Counted from the first letter of the stretch, positions 30,154-40,645 are shown. The stretch: DNA of 64,000 bases from Georgenia faecalis (GCF_003710105.1 NZ_CP033325.1:372001-436000), one strand, 5' to 3'. Made by a program: numbers and translations. Notes: generated by a model from the sequence alone, not told the origin.

Positions 30154-30975
30154 GTGCCGACCACGACGATGTCCCGACCTACCGCCCGGGCAGCCAAGGA
30201 AGCGGTCCTCACCGCTGCCGTGGACCTCGCGCGCGAAGCCGCCGTGGAGATCGCCGGACCGGGCGAGGTGGGCGAGCACCTCGCCGCCGTCGTCGACGGC
30301 GAGCGCCTCGTCACCCACCACTTCGCGAGCCTGAACCCCGGCTACCGCGGCTGGACGTGGGCAGTGACGGTGGCCCGGCCTCCGCGCAGTCGCACGGCGA
30401 CCGTGTGCGAGGTCAACCTCGTGCCCGGCGACGACGCGTTGCTGGCGCCCGCGTGGCTGCCGTGGGCGGAGCGCCTCCAGCCCGGTGACGTCGGCCCCGC
30501 CGACGTGCTGCCCCACGTCGTCGACGACCCGCGGCTCGACCAGGGCTACGAGGCGACCGACGAGGACGCCGACGTGCTCGGCGACGACCTGCACTTCGAG
30601 ATGGGCCTCGGCCGCGCCCGGGTGCTCTCCCGCGTCGGACGTGACGACGCGGTGACGCGCTGGTACGACGGCGAGCGCGGCCCGAACGCGGCGAGCGCCG
30701 TGGCAGCCGCGGCGCCCTGCTCGACCTGCGGGTTCTTCGTCAAGCTCAGCGGGTCGCTGCGCCGCGTCTTCGGCGTGTGCGCGAACGAGTGGTCGCCCGA
30801 CGACGGTCGCGTCGTCAGCGTCGACCACGGCTGCGGCGCGCACTCCGAGACGGACGTCGCCGAGGCGAGCATGCTGCACAAGGTGTCGCCCCCGGTCGTC
30901 GACGAGTTCGACCTCGAGATCGTGGCGAGCACCCCCCTGGTGGACGAGGACCCCACGGGCGCTCCCACCGTCTAG
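30154..30975 (+). CDS. DUF3027 protein with zinc-ligand cluster
   Basis: 273 aa. TACACT (30141-30146) ends 7 nt before GTG 30154, which fits a leaderless transcript; an in-frame ATG at 30169 is the alternative. The conserved part has GYRGWTWAVTVAR and LLAPAWLPWAERL and a cluster of possible metal ligands near the end of the domain: CSTCGFF, FGVCANEW and VDHGCGAHSE. DUF3027 is an actinobacterial family of unknown function, often next to cold-shock genes as here. The TAG stop is the first codon of the first 54-bp repeat unit that follows. Confidence 0.85.
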   Translation: MPTTTMSRPTARAAKEAVLTAAVDLAREAAVEIAGPGEVGEHLAAVVDGERLVTHHFASLNPGYRGWTWAVTVARPPRSRTATVCEVNLVPGDDALLAPAWLPWAERLQPGDVGPADVLPHVVDDPRLDQGYEATDEDADVLGDDLHFEMGLGRARVLSRVGRDDAVTRWYDGERGPNAASAVAAAAPCSTCGFFVKLSGSLRRVFGVCANEWSPDDGRVVSVDHGCGAHSETDVAEASMLHKVSPPVVDEFDLEIVASTPLVDEDPTGAPTV

Positions 30976-31106
30976 CTCGTGATCATGCAGAAGCGCTGAG
31001 CCGGGGTGGCGCCCCGACGTCGCCTCTAGCTCGTGATCATGCAGAAGCGCTGAGCCGGGGTGGCGCCCCGACGTCGCCTCTAGCTCGTGATCATGCAGAA
31101 GCGCTG
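30973..31106. repeat. 54-bp tandem repeat carrying the GTGATCATGCAGAA motif
   Basis: Two identical 54-bp units (30973-31026, 31027-31080) and a 26-nt partial third (31081-31106) each begin TAGCTCGTGATCATGCAGAA. The first TAG is the stop codon of the DUF3027 gene. Within the unit GGTGGCGCC forms a small hairpin. The motif belongs to a dispersed family seen also at 38847, 46604 and 48744. Confidence 0.95.
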
Positions 31107-31580
31107 GCGTCACCGGCTCATACGGTGACATCGCTGTGGTCATGACGCTGTGGCCTCACCCGTACGCGCCTCCTGAGGCGCGCGCTGCCGGCCGTCATCG
31201 ACGAGCCGCAGTGCTCTCCCGGCGTACTGCGCGCGCCACCGTGGCCGAGTTCGCAGGTTGGTGCTGACGTCGCCCCCTGCCTAGCGACATCGGCACGGAC
31301 CGGCGCCCTGCGTGTGATCTACAACACACAGCACGCTGACCTTTTGGCGTCGTTCCGGCGAGGAGTAATCCCCCAAGGCTCCCGCGGTGAGCGGGATCTC
31401 GCGAAAACATCACACGGACGACGATCCGCTGATACCTTCGCGACCATCGGCCAGAAAGTTCTAGACAAACGTCTAAGGCGGACTGGCCGGTTGTCGCACG
31501 GGCACCCCGCGATCACCGGGGTGTGGGGGAGGGCGAGCGCGCAAAACGGCGCTCGTCCGGGTCAAGGAGTTCAGGGGCGG
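31107..31580. other. Gene-free upstream region of the SipW operon with degenerate repeat and hairpin
   Basis: 31243-31300 holds a decayed GAGTTCGC-type element (GGCCGAGTTCGC and CTAGCGACATCGGC). 31310-31480 is AT-richer than the surroundings. TTGGCG (31344), 16 nt and TAATCC (31366) is a weak promoter candidate. TTCTAGAC and GTCTAAG near 31460-31475 form a short dyad, and CACCCCG/CGGGGTG (31503-31523) a small hairpin. This may be a long regulated leader for the operon. Confidence 0.55.
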
Positions 31581-33725
31581 ATGGGCCATTGCACATGGGT
31601 ACGGGCGGGTGCTCGCGAAGCAGGGATCGCCACGGTGGCGGCCCTTGCGCTCGTCCTCGGCGTCCCCACCTCCGCAGAGCCTTCCGTTCCCGAGGCGGTC
31701 ACCAGCGATCTCAGCACTGCTGCCGCCCCCCTGACGACCGCGTCAACCGGCGCGGGATTCCGCGCCGACCCGGTGGCGCCTGGCCCGACCGTCCCTAGCG
31801 AGGGCGCGACCGGTCCGGGACTCGACGAGGTCGTATCCGCGCCGGAGGCTCCCGCCCTCGCCCCGGCGCCGGTGGCCCCGGCCCCCGTGCCGGCGGCCCC
31901 CGGCCTGACGCCGAACGTGCCCGGCACGCGTCCGGCCCCGGCCACCACCCCGGCCGCCCCGGCCACCACCCCGCCCGCGCCCGGTCTGACGCCGAACGCG
32001 CCCAGGACGCCGGCGGCCACGCCCGCCCCGACATCGACTCCGGCGACCACCCCGAGGGCAGCCGCCGCGCCCGCCGCGACCGGCGTCCCGAGTGCCACCC
32101 CCCGCTACGACGAGGTCAAGCTCGTCGCCCGCGCCGGGGGCGACCGGCTGGCCGACGGCTCGGTAGCCGGCCTCCCGGGCGCGACCTTCACCTTCTACCG
32201 GACGAGCAGCACCGCGGTGACGGGCGGGACCGCCGTCGGCACCTGCACCACCGGTCGCGACGGGCGCTGCGGCGTCATCGTCGACCTGCCGTTCTCGTGG
32301 CTGGGCTACTACGGCTACTTCTACGCCGTCCAGACGGGTACCCCCGCAGGGTGGACCGCCGCGGAGAGCTGGGGCGCAGCGCAGGACCTCGTCCGCCACG
32401 CCACCGGCTACGTGCGCGGCGGCGCCACCGTGGCCCTGCCCGACGACGGCCGCGGCTGGCCGAACGTCCGCGCCAACGCCGCCACGCCGGCGCGCTGCAC
32501 CCGCGACGTCGCGGTCGTCTACGACCTGTCGGGCGCGGTGACCCGCGGCGAGTCCCTCGCCGACTTCGGTGCCTACCGGGACGCGGGCCGACGGGTCGTC
32601 GACGCCCTCGAGGGCACCGCCTCCCACGTGGCGCTGTACGGATTCGCCAGCGAGGCCCCCGCGCCGGGGTTCTTCAACCGGCCGCTCCCGCTGACCTCGG
32701 TGCGGAGCCCGGCCGGCGCCACCGTCGTCCGGGCCGCCCTGCGGCTCTTCAACCCGGCACCGCTGTCGTCGACCAACTGGGACGCGGGCCTCGCGCAGGT
32801 GGCCGCCGGCGCCGACGTCGTCGTCTTCCTCACCGCCGGTGAGCCGACGGCCAGCCGCTCCGGCACCGGCGGCGCCGCCACGATGCGCACCGTCGAGGAC
32901 GCAGTGGCCTCCGCCAACATGGTCAAGGCCGCGGGCGCGCACCTGGTCGCCGTCGGCGTCGGGGCGGCCCGGACCCCGGTGAACCAGCAGCGCCTGCGCC
33001 TGCTTACCGACGACACCCGCGTGACCGACGTCGCCGGCCTCGGCGACGTGCTCGCCTCGGTGGCGCGCGTGGGCTGCACAGGCACGGTCAACGTCGTCAC
33101 CGAGGTCCGCCGCGGCCCGGGCGCGCGCCCCACCCCCGGCCGGGGGTGGCGCCTCACCCCGGCGGCCGCAGGACCCGGTCGCGCGCCGGTCCCGGCCGTC
33201 ACGGGGGACGACGGCGCCGCGAGCTTCGCCGTCGACCTCGAGCAGGCCACCGGCTCGCGCACGCTCACCCTCACCCAGGCCTCCCGCCAGGGGTACGTCC
33301 TCGAGCCCCAGGGGGGCCAGAACGCCACGTGCACTTCCTCCGACGGCTCCCCGGTGGTGGTGACGAACGTCAGCGACGGCTTCGCGGTGGAGGCCCGGCC
33401 CGACGCCGTCATTACCTGCCGGGTCATCAACGCGGTCGTCGAACGGCCGTCGGTGACCATCGTCAAGACCTCGGCCCTCGACCCTGCGGACGGCGGCGAG
33501 CCCACCGTCACCGCCGGCACCTCCGTCACCTGGTCCTACACGGTGACGAACACGGGCACCGTCCCGCTCACCCACCTCCGGGTCACTGACGACCGCGGTG
33601 TCGCGGTGACCTGCCCACGCCAGGCCGGCGGTCCCGCCTCCGGCAACCCGATCCCCACCCTTTCCCCGGGCGAGTCCACGACTTGTGTCGCGACCGGACC
33701 CGTCACCCCCCTGCCGACGTCCTGA
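31581..33725 (+). CDS. Secreted vWA-domain surface protein with DUF11-like C-terminus
   Basis: 714 aa. ATG 31581 follows AAGGAG (31564) at 11 nt. A signal peptide (to about 32) leads into a Pro/Ala/Thr-rich stretch (32-172), a SpaA/prealbumin-like domain (174-265; GATFTFYRTSS, GYYGYFYAVQTGTPAGW), a von Willebrand A domain (about 310-490), another beta domain and a DUF11-like domain (about 625-705). The metal-site motif DxSxS reads DLSGA, so the third position is changed. The protein ends straight after the DUF11-like domain with no LPXTG or membrane helix, unlike typical pilus-tip adhesins, so it may be held by its partners or C-terminally truncated. First gene of the SipW operon. Confidence 0.85.
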   Translation: MGHCTWVRAGAREAGIATVAALALVLGVPTSAEPSVPEAVTSDLSTAAAPLTTASTGAGFRADPVAPGPTVPSEGATGPGLDEVVSAPEAPALAPAPVAPAPVPAAPGLTPNVPGTRPAPATTPAAPATTPPAPGLTPNAPRTPAATPAPTSTPATTPRAAAAPAATGVPSATPRYDEVKLVARAGGDRLADGSVAGLPGATFTFYRTSSTAVTGGTAVGTCTTGRDGRCGVIVDLPFSWLGYYGYFYAVQTGTPAGWTAAESWGAAQDLVRHATGYVRGGATVALPDDGRGWPNVRANAATPARCTRDVAVVYDLSGAVTRGESLADFGAYRDAGRRVVDALEGTASHVALYGFASEAPAPGFFNRPLPLTSVRSPAGATVVRAALRLFNPAPLSSTNWDAGLAQVAAGADVVVFLTAGEPTASRSGTGGAATMRTVEDAVASANMVKAAGAHLVAVGVGAARTPVNQQRLRLLTDDTRVTDVAGLGDVLASVARVGCTGTVNVVTEVRRGPGARPTPGRGWRLTPAAAGPGRAPVPAVTGDDGAASFAVDLEQATGSRTLTLTQASRQGYVLEPQGGQNATCTSSDGSPVVVTNVSDGFAVEARPDAVITCRVINAVVERPSVTIVKTSALDPADGGEPTVTAGTSVTWSYTVTNTGTVPLTHLRVTDDRGVAVTCPRQAGGPASGNPIPTLSPGESTTCVATGPVTPLPTS

Positions 33726-33754
33726 CCGGACCCGGCCAACAGAAGGAAGAGACG

Positions 33755-34483
33755 ATGAACAACAAGTCCAAGGGCGCCCTCGCGGGCGTCGCTGCCGTCG
33801 CCCTGCTCGCTGGCGGCTCCACCTACGCGCTGTGGACCGACGACGCGGAGGCCGACGGCGGCACCATCACCGCCGGTAATCTCGCCGTCGACCTCGTCGG
33901 CAGCCCCCAGTGGCGGGACGTCTCCGGAGTCGAGGGGCCTGATGGCGAGGGGGTAGACATCGACCTCGACCGGTTCCGTGTTATCCCCGGCGACACGATC
34001 GAGGGAACCTTCTCCATCGACGCCGCCCTCGAGGGCGACAACATGCTCGCTGAGCTGGGGATCACGCTCGGCGGCCAGGCCGTCGACGGGCAGACGGTGA
34101 TGTTCCCCGCGGACATCAACGCGACCTACTCCGTCCTCGGCGCGGACGACGAACCGATCACGGGAATGACGGACATCCCGCTCGGAACGACTCCCGCGCC
34201 CCTACTCAAGCTGTGGTCCGAGGCCAGCGCGCCCGAGGACGACGCGACCGAGGAGGACGGCGCCGCATACCTCACCCTCCCCGCCAACCTGACCCCCCAG
34301 TCGACAGGTCCGGACGCCGAGCCCGCGGGCGTCGACCTCACGGTCGTCCTCACGCTCACCTTCGATGCGGACACGACCGACCGCGAGCTCGTCCAGACCG
34401 GCCTCGTGCTCCCCACCGTCGGCGTCCAGCTCACCCAGGTGCGTCCCGAGGCGGACGACGAGGCCGAGCAGGCCCAGCAGTGA
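33755..34483 (+). CDS. Alternate-type signal peptide protein (TasA/camelysin-like), SipW substrate
   Basis: 242 aa from ATG 33755 with AAGGAAG upstream. The N-terminus has the short hydrophobic segment AGVAAVALLAGGSTYALWTD followed by TITAGNLAVDL, the alternate-type signal peptide processed by SipW peptidases. The mature part resembles camelysin/TasA beta proteins (DRFRVIPGDTIEGTFSID). TasA proteins form extracellular fibres in Bacillus; fibre formation here is inference. The stop overlaps the signal peptidase start (GTGA, 34480-34483). Confidence 0.85.
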   Translation: MNNKSKGALAGVAAVALLAGGSTYALWTDDAEADGGTITAGNLAVDLVGSPQWRDVSGVEGPDGEGVDIDLDRFRVIPGDTIEGTFSIDAALEGDNMLAELGITLGGQAVDGQTVMFPADINATYSVLGADDEPITGMTDIPLGTTPAPLLKLWSEASAPEDDATEEDGAAYLTLPANLTPQSTGPDAEPAGVDLTVVLTLTFDADTTDRELVQTGLVLPTVGVQLTQVRPEADDEAEQAQQ

Positions 34484-35067
34484 CCGCGGGCGGCATCGCC
34501 GCCGCCCCCGGCCGTACGTCCCGGGCGCGGCACCGGAGCACGCGGGCGGGGGCGTGGAACCGGTTCGTCGGCATCGGGTCGGCGCTCCTCAGCGTCGTGC
34601 TCGTCGTCGCGGTGCTCGCCGCGCTGGCCCTCGCGGTCGTCCCGCGGTTCCTCGGCGGGTCGGCGCTGACCGTGCTCTCCGGGTCGATGGAGCCCCTGTA
34701 CTCGGCGGGCGACATGGTCGTCGTCGTCCCGGTCGACGCCGACGAGATCCAGGTGGGCGACGTCGTCGCCTTCCAGCCCGTCTCGGGCGACCCCACGCTC
34801 ATCACCCACCGGGTGGTCGCCGAGAGTCTCGGCGGCGAGGGGGGCGCCATGTTCGTCACCCGCGGGGACGCCAACGGCGCCGACGACGACCCCATCGAGG
34901 CGGAGCAGATCATGGGCCGCGCGCTCTACCACGTGCGCGCGGCGGGCCACGTGGTGCTCTGGGCCGGGGACCACACGCGCACGATCGTGGCGGGCGCCGC
35001 CGTCGTGCTCCTCGTCTACGCCGCGGTCATGCTGCTGCGGCCGAGCGGACGGCGAGCTGCGCGATGA
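34480..35067 (+). CDS. SipW-type signal peptidase I
   Basis: 195 aa from GTG 34480, coupled to the gene before by a 4-bp overlap. There are two membrane helices (about 30-55 and 165-185). The catalytic serine is Ser69 in LSGSMEP. The general base is His110 in LITHRVV instead of lysine, the hallmark of SipW/archaeal-type peptidases. RGDANGADDDPI is the conserved box that follows. It should remove the alternate signal peptides of the three neighbouring substrates at the outer face of the membrane. Confidence 0.92.
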   Translation: MTAGGIAAAPGRTSRARHRSTRAGAWNRFVGIGSALLSVVLVVAVLAALALAVVPRFLGGSALTVLSGSMEPLYSAGDMVVVVPVDADEIQVGDVVAFQPVSGDPTLITHRVVAESLGGEGGAMFVTRGDANGADDDPIEAEQIMGRALYHVRAAGHVVLWAGDHTRTIVAGAAVVLLVYAAVMLLRPSGRRAAR

Positions 35068-35654
35068 CCGGATGGGACCGGGCGGCACTCGCCGGCGGTG
35101 CGGTGCTCCTCGCGCTCGCCGGGGGGATGAGCACCCATGCGCTGTGGACCAGCGGGGACGGCACGGTCCCGGGGGCCGTGACGGCCGGGGACTTCGACGT
35201 CGCTCTCGACGGCGGGGCGACCTGGACGGACATCTCGCCCGACGTCACCCCGCGCGCCGTCGACCCCGACCGCTTCCGTGCCATGCCGGGTGACGTCGTC
35301 GTCATGCGGCAGGACATCGTCACCACGCTCGTGGGCGAGAACGCCGCGGCCGAGCTCACCGTGCGGTGGGGGGAGCGGGCGGCGCAGGTGCCCGACGACG
35401 TCACCGCGACGTACCGCGTCCTCGACGCCGCCGGCGCGCAGGTGACGGCGCCCGCCGCCGTCGGGCAGAGCGTCACCGTGCCCGTGCCGGCCGCGGGGGA
35501 GAAGGCGTGGACCGTGTCGCTGGTGCTTGCCGTGGCGCCCGGCGCGCCCGCGTATGCCGCCGCCGCCCCGCCCGCCGGGGTGCCGCTCGCGGACCTCGGC
35601 GACCTCGTTCTCCAGCTCGACCAGGTCCGCGCCGGCGGGCGGTTCTCGTCGTGA
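35064..35654 (+). CDS. Second alternate-type signal peptide protein
   Basis: 196 aa, ATGA overlap with the peptidase gene. The N-terminus ALAGGMSTHALWTSGDGTV with AVTAGDFDVAL repeats the pattern of the first substrate, and DPDRFRAMPGDVVVMRQDI aligns with its DRFRVIPGD region. It is likely a paralogous fibre or accessory subunit. The four genes after the vWA gene continue in one chain of GTGA/ATGA overlaps, so the products are probably made in fixed proportion. Confidence 0.82.
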   Translation: MTGWDRAALAGGAVLLALAGGMSTHALWTSGDGTVPGAVTAGDFDVALDGGATWTDISPDVTPRAVDPDRFRAMPGDVVVMRQDIVTTLVGENAAAELTVRWGERAAQVPDDVTATYRVLDAAGAQVTAPAAVGQSVTVPVPAAGEKAWTVSLVLAVAPGAPAYAAAAPPAGVPLADLGDLVLQLDQVRAGGRFSS

Positions 35655-36534
35655 GCACCACCGGCGGACGACACCGCGCCGCGCATGCCTCCCGGGACCG
35701 CGCCACGACTGCCTCCCGGCACCGCGCGGCGCGCCCCGTCCGGATGCCCCGCCCGGCCCTGGCCCGCGCGGGGCGCCTCGACGGGCTCGGTCCCCGCGGG
35801 CCGCGGGCGGTGGGGGCGGTCCTGCTCGGGGCGCTGGTCGTCGGGGGCGTCACCGGATCCGCGGCCGCGCTGTGGAGCGACACGGAGACGACGACGGGAC
35901 ACCTGTCCGCCGGCGTGGTGAGCTTCGCCGTCGGCCGCGTCGATGGGGCAGCGACCGGCACCGCCTCGCCCGACGGCGGGACGACCGGCCTCGCGGCGGC
36001 CGACGGTCCCGACGACGTCCTCACCGTCGGCCTCGGTCCGGCCGAGGCCACGACGCTGGTGGAGACCGGTGTGCTCGCGGTCCCGATCCGGGTCGACGCC
36101 GTCGCCCAGGGGAACCTCGGCCTGCGCTACCAGGCGCACCTGCCCCGGCCGGCGGCCGGGTCGGTCCTCGCCGCCGCCCGGCTCGCCCTCGTCCGGGTGC
36201 CCGACGCCGCCTCCTGCACGCCCGCGACCCCGCTGCCTGCGGTCGTCCCGCCGGACCCGGCGGCCGGACCGCTGGTGTCCACGCCCGTGCCCGCGGGCCC
36301 GTCCACGACGGCGGACGGCGCGACCGCACCCGTCACCGAGTACTGGTGCCTGGTCGGCCGCCTCGACCAGGTGCCCGTCGCCGGTGCGTACTCGAACACC
36401 GGCACGGTGCACGCGGACTCCTCCGCCGGCGCCGTGACCAGCAGCGACACGTGGACCGCCCGCGTGGCGGCCAACCCCGCCGCCGAGCCGCTCACCGAGC
36501 TGACGTTCACCCACGAGACCTTCCGGCCGGGTCG

Positions 36535-36538
<4 letters not shown>
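35651..36538 (+). CDS. Third alternate-type signal peptide protein, long N-terminal region
   Basis: 295 aa from GTG 35651 (GTGA overlap). An Arg/His-rich N-terminus of about 50 residues precedes AVGAVLLGALVVGGVTGSAA and ALWSDTETTTGHLSAGVVSF, matching the SipW substrate pattern. The mature region contains two cysteines (ASCTPA, YWCLVG) that could pair outside the cell. The long basic N-region is unusual; a later start is possible but would break the overlap. Confidence 0.75.
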
Positions 36539-38204
<1,666 letters not shown>

Positions 38205-38221
38205 CTCCGCGCTCCTTCCAC

Positions 38222-38289
38222 GTCGAACTATTCGACATCGAACGATGTTAGGCCCCTGGTAGGTTGACGTCAAACAGTTTGATGTCGAA
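38222..38289. promoter_or_regulatory. Divergent EamA/MarR promoter region with palindromic operators
   Basis: On the minus strand TTGACG (38273-38268), 17 nt and TAACAT (38250-38245) form a strong promoter for the transporter. On the plus strand TAGGTT (38260-38265) is a -10 candidate for marR. Two dyads fit MarR binding: GTCGAA-CTA-TTCGAC (38222-38236) and the imperfect pair GACGTCAAAC/GTTTGATGTC (38266-38286). Binding would cover both promoters. Confidence 0.6.
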
Positions 38290-38299
38290 AGGTGGGACC

Positions 38300-38812
38300 G
38301 TGGCACGCGATCGGGTGAGCGACTACCTCGACCAGTGGCGGCGGGAGCGACCGGACCTCGACCCCGCCCCGATGGGCATCATCGGGCGTCTGGCCCGGGC
38401 GGACGAGGTCGCCTCCCGGGCGCTGCGCACGTACTTCGCCGAGCACAGCCTGCAGCGGGGGGAGTTCGACGTGCTCGCGACGCTGCGCCGGTCGGGGGAG
38501 CCGTTCACGCTCACGCCGGGCGAGCTCGCGCGCAGCACCATGGTGAGCTCGGCGGCGATGACCAACCGGCTGGCCAACCTCGAGGCCCGCGGGCTGGTCG
38601 ACCGGCGCACCGACCCGGCCAACCGCCGCCACGTCCTCGTCGCCCTCACCCCGCAGGGCCGGGCCCTGGTCGACGACGTCGTCGCGGGGCACCTGGACAA
38701 CGAGCGGCGGGTGCTCGCCCCGCTCACGGCGGAGGAACAGGAGCAGCTGGCCGGGCTCCTCGAGCGCTTCCTCGCCGGCTCCGGGGACGTCTCGCGCGCC
38801 GCCGGCGACTGA
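38300..38812 (+). CDS. MarR family transcriptional regulator
   Basis: 170 aa from GTG 38300, preceded by AAAGGTGG; in-frame starts at 38264 and 38282 lie inside the operator and are less likely. The winged helix is clear: EFDVLATLRRSGEPFTLTPG, SSAAMTNRLANLEARGLV and RRTDPANRRHVLVALT (wing). It probably represses itself and the divergent transporter and is released by a small ligand that the transporter exports. Confidence 0.9.
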   Translation: MARDRVSDYLDQWRRERPDLDPAPMGIIGRLARADEVASRALRTYFAEHSLQRGEFDVLATLRRSGEPFTLTPGELARSTMVSSAAMTNRLANLEARGLVDRRTDPANRRHVLVALTPQGRALVDDVVAGHLDNERRVLAPLTAEEQEQLAGLLERFLAGSGDVSRAAGD

Positions 38813-38846
38813 CCGGCCCCCCAACACCGGCGGCACCCCACCCCCG

Positions 38847-38901
38847 TCGTGATCTTGCAGAAACGCCGGACCCTCCATCCGGCGTTTCTGCAAGATCACG
38901 A
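38847..38901. terminator. Perfect 24-bp hairpin built from the GTGATCTTGCAGAAACGCC motif
   Basis: 38847-38870 and 38878-38901 are exact reverse complements around a 7-nt loop. It lies between the convergent marR and ABC permease genes, where a bidirectional terminator is expected. The arm contains GTGATCTTGCAGAAACGCC, the motif found elsewhere as single half-elements. No U tract follows. Confidence 0.85.
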
Positions 38902-38951
38902 GGGGGTGCGCCGCCACGAGCGGCAGGGGCTACAGCGCTGAGCGCGAGGGG

Positions 38952-39755
38952 TCAGGACACGTCGCGGCGCGCCGTGCGCCACAGGCCGAACGCCAGCGGC
39001 AGCAGCACCCACACGCCGCAGGACGTGGCGAGCTGCGCCCACTCCTCCCCACCCATCCCGCCCTCGGTGAGCGGCGTCAGGGTGACGTTGATGTCGAGCC
39101 AGTCCGACGGCCCGCGCAGCGCTGGGACCAGCGCCGACAGGATCGTCCACAGCGTCGGGAGGGCGAGGTAGCCGACGATCGCGATGGGGGTGCTCAGCAG
39201 CGCCAGGCCGAACGCCACACCCTGGGTGACGAGGATGACGAGCGAGAGCGCCATGCCGCCGAACAGGGCCCAGTCCATCGCCCACGAGCCGTTGCCGTCG
39301 AGCCACAGCCTTCCCACGACGTTGAGGACCGCGCCGACGGCGAGGACGGCCATGAGTACGCCGAGGCCGAGGACGTTCGCCGAGACGAGCTTGGCCATGT
39401 TGACCCGCGTGCGGCGGGGCTCGAGCGCGAACGTCGTCAGGGCAGTCCGCTGGGACCACTCACTGGTCGCGGCCATGACCCCGATGAGGGGGAGGAGGAA
39501 GACCGACCCCCACGAGGACGCCAGGGTGAGCTCCTGCCAGGTGATGAACTCCCCGTCGGAGTTGAAGAGCACGAGCGCCATGATCCCCGCGGTCAAGACG
39601 ACGATGGCGATGAGCAGGCCGATCCCGGCGCGGGTGTCGACCTGCTTGCGCAGCTCGACGGCGGCGAGCCGGGCGAACGGCACCGCCCGCGGCGCGGTCC
39701 GGGCGGGGCCCGCGGTCCCGGTGGTCCCGGTGGTAGGGGCGACGGCGGCGCTCAT
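38952..39755 (-). CDS. ABC-2 type transporter permease
   Basis: 267 aa from ATG 39755, ATGA overlap with the ATPase gene and an AGAGGAG site 8 nt upstream. Six hydrophobic segments are visible (for example LIAIVVLTAGIMALVLF, GVWVLLPLAFGLW), and SEWSQRTALTTFALEPRR is typical of ABC-2 permeases that pair with CcmA-type ATPases. Likely an exporter; the substrate is unknown. The divergent two-component system may control it. Confidence 0.85.
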   Translation of the reverse strand: MSAAVAPTTGTTGTAGPARTAPRAVPFARLAAVELRKQVDTRAGIGLLIAIVVLTAGIMALVLFNSDGEFITWQELTLASSWGSVFLLPLIGVMAATSEWSQRTALTTFALEPRRTRVNMAKLVSANVLGLGVLMAVLAVGAVLNVVGRLWLDGNGSWAMDWALFGGMALSLVILVTQGVAFGLALLSTPIAIVGYLALPTLWTILSALVPALRGPSDWLDINVTLTPLTEGGMGGEEWAQLATSCGVWVLLPLAFGLWRTARRDVS

Positions 39756-40645
39756 GCGGAGATCTCCTCTCGCCCGTGCTGGGCGGTCGTGTCGAAGAAC
39801 AGGTCCTCGAGGGCGGCGGTGTTCGCCCTGAGGTCGGTGACGACGACGCCGGCCGCCACGGCCAGGTGCGCCACCTGCTCGGGGGACGCGGACGTCCGTA
39901 CGCCTTCGCCGGACGCGGCGGCCTCGTGCCCGGCCGCGGCCAGCGCGCGGGCGAGGGCCGCGTCGTCCGTGCTGCGGGCGGTGCTGCCCGGGGCGGCGAG
40001 CAGCTCCACGACGCTGCCCTGGGCGAGGATCCGGCCCCCGCCGATGATGACGACGTCGTCCGCCACGGCCTCCACCTCGCGCAGGAGGTGGGAGGAGAGC
40101 AGGACCGTGCCGCCCGCATCGGCGAACGAGCGCAGGACGTCGCGCATCCACCGGATGCCGGCGGGGTCGAGGCCGTTGGCGGGCTCGTCGAGGATGAGCA
40201 CTTCCGGCTCGCCGAGGAGCGCGTGGGCGAGGCCCAGGCGCTGGCGCATGCCGAGGGAGTAGGTACGGGTGCGCGCCTTCGCCTCCCGGGCGGTGAGGCC
40301 GACGAAGTCGAGGACCGTCTCGACGCGGTCGGGGGCCATACCGAGGAGCTGGGCCGAGAGCGAGAGCGTCTCGCGACCGGTCCGGCCGGCGTGCTGGGCC
40401 GAGGCGTCGAGCAGGACGCCGACCTGGCGACCGGGATTCGTCAGCTCCCGGAACGGGCGGCCGAGCACGGTCGCCGACCCGGACGTGGGGGTGGTGAGGG
40501 CGCAGACCATGCGCATGGTCGTGGACTTCCCGGCGCCGTTCGGACCGAGGAACCCGGTGACCCGCCCGGGTCTGGCGGTGAAGGAGACGTCGTCGACGAC
40601 GGCACGCGTGCCGTACCGGCGGGTGAGGTGCTCTGCAGTGATCAT
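39752..40645 (-). CDS. ABC transporter ATP-binding protein
   Basis: 297 aa. Walker A GPNGAGKST, signature YSLGMRQRLGLAHALL, Walker B VLILDEPANGLDP and the H-loop LSSHLL are all present. It is of the drug or bacteriocin exporter type. The C-terminal 80 residues form the extension typical of these ATPases. The gene lies upstream of its permease, and the histidine kinase/regulator pair starts 128 bp away on the other strand, an arrangement common for stress-responsive exporters. Confidence 0.92.
   Translation of the reverse strand: MITAEHLTRRYGTRAVVDDVSFTARPGRVTGFLGPNGAGKSTTMRMVCALTTPTSGSATVLGRPFRELTNPGRQVGVLLDASAQHAGRTGRETLSLSAQLLGMAPDRVETVLDFVGLTAREAKARTRTYSLGMRQRLGLAHALLGEPEVLILDEPANGLDPAGIRWMRDVLRSFADAGGTVLLSSHLLREVEAVADDVVIIGGGRILAQGSVVELLAAPGSTARSTDDAALARALAAAGHEAAASGEGVRTSASPEQVAHLAVAAGVVVTDLRANTAALEDLFFDTTAQHGREEISA

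Noticed and set aside
30973-31106. CRISPR repeats
   Set aside because: The 54-bp units are identical end to end with no variable spacer.
31743-33575. A 610-codon minus-strand frame under the vWA gene
   Set aside because: Arg/Gly/Val-rich antisense frame with no motif; the plus-strand signal peptide and vWA domain decide the coding strand.
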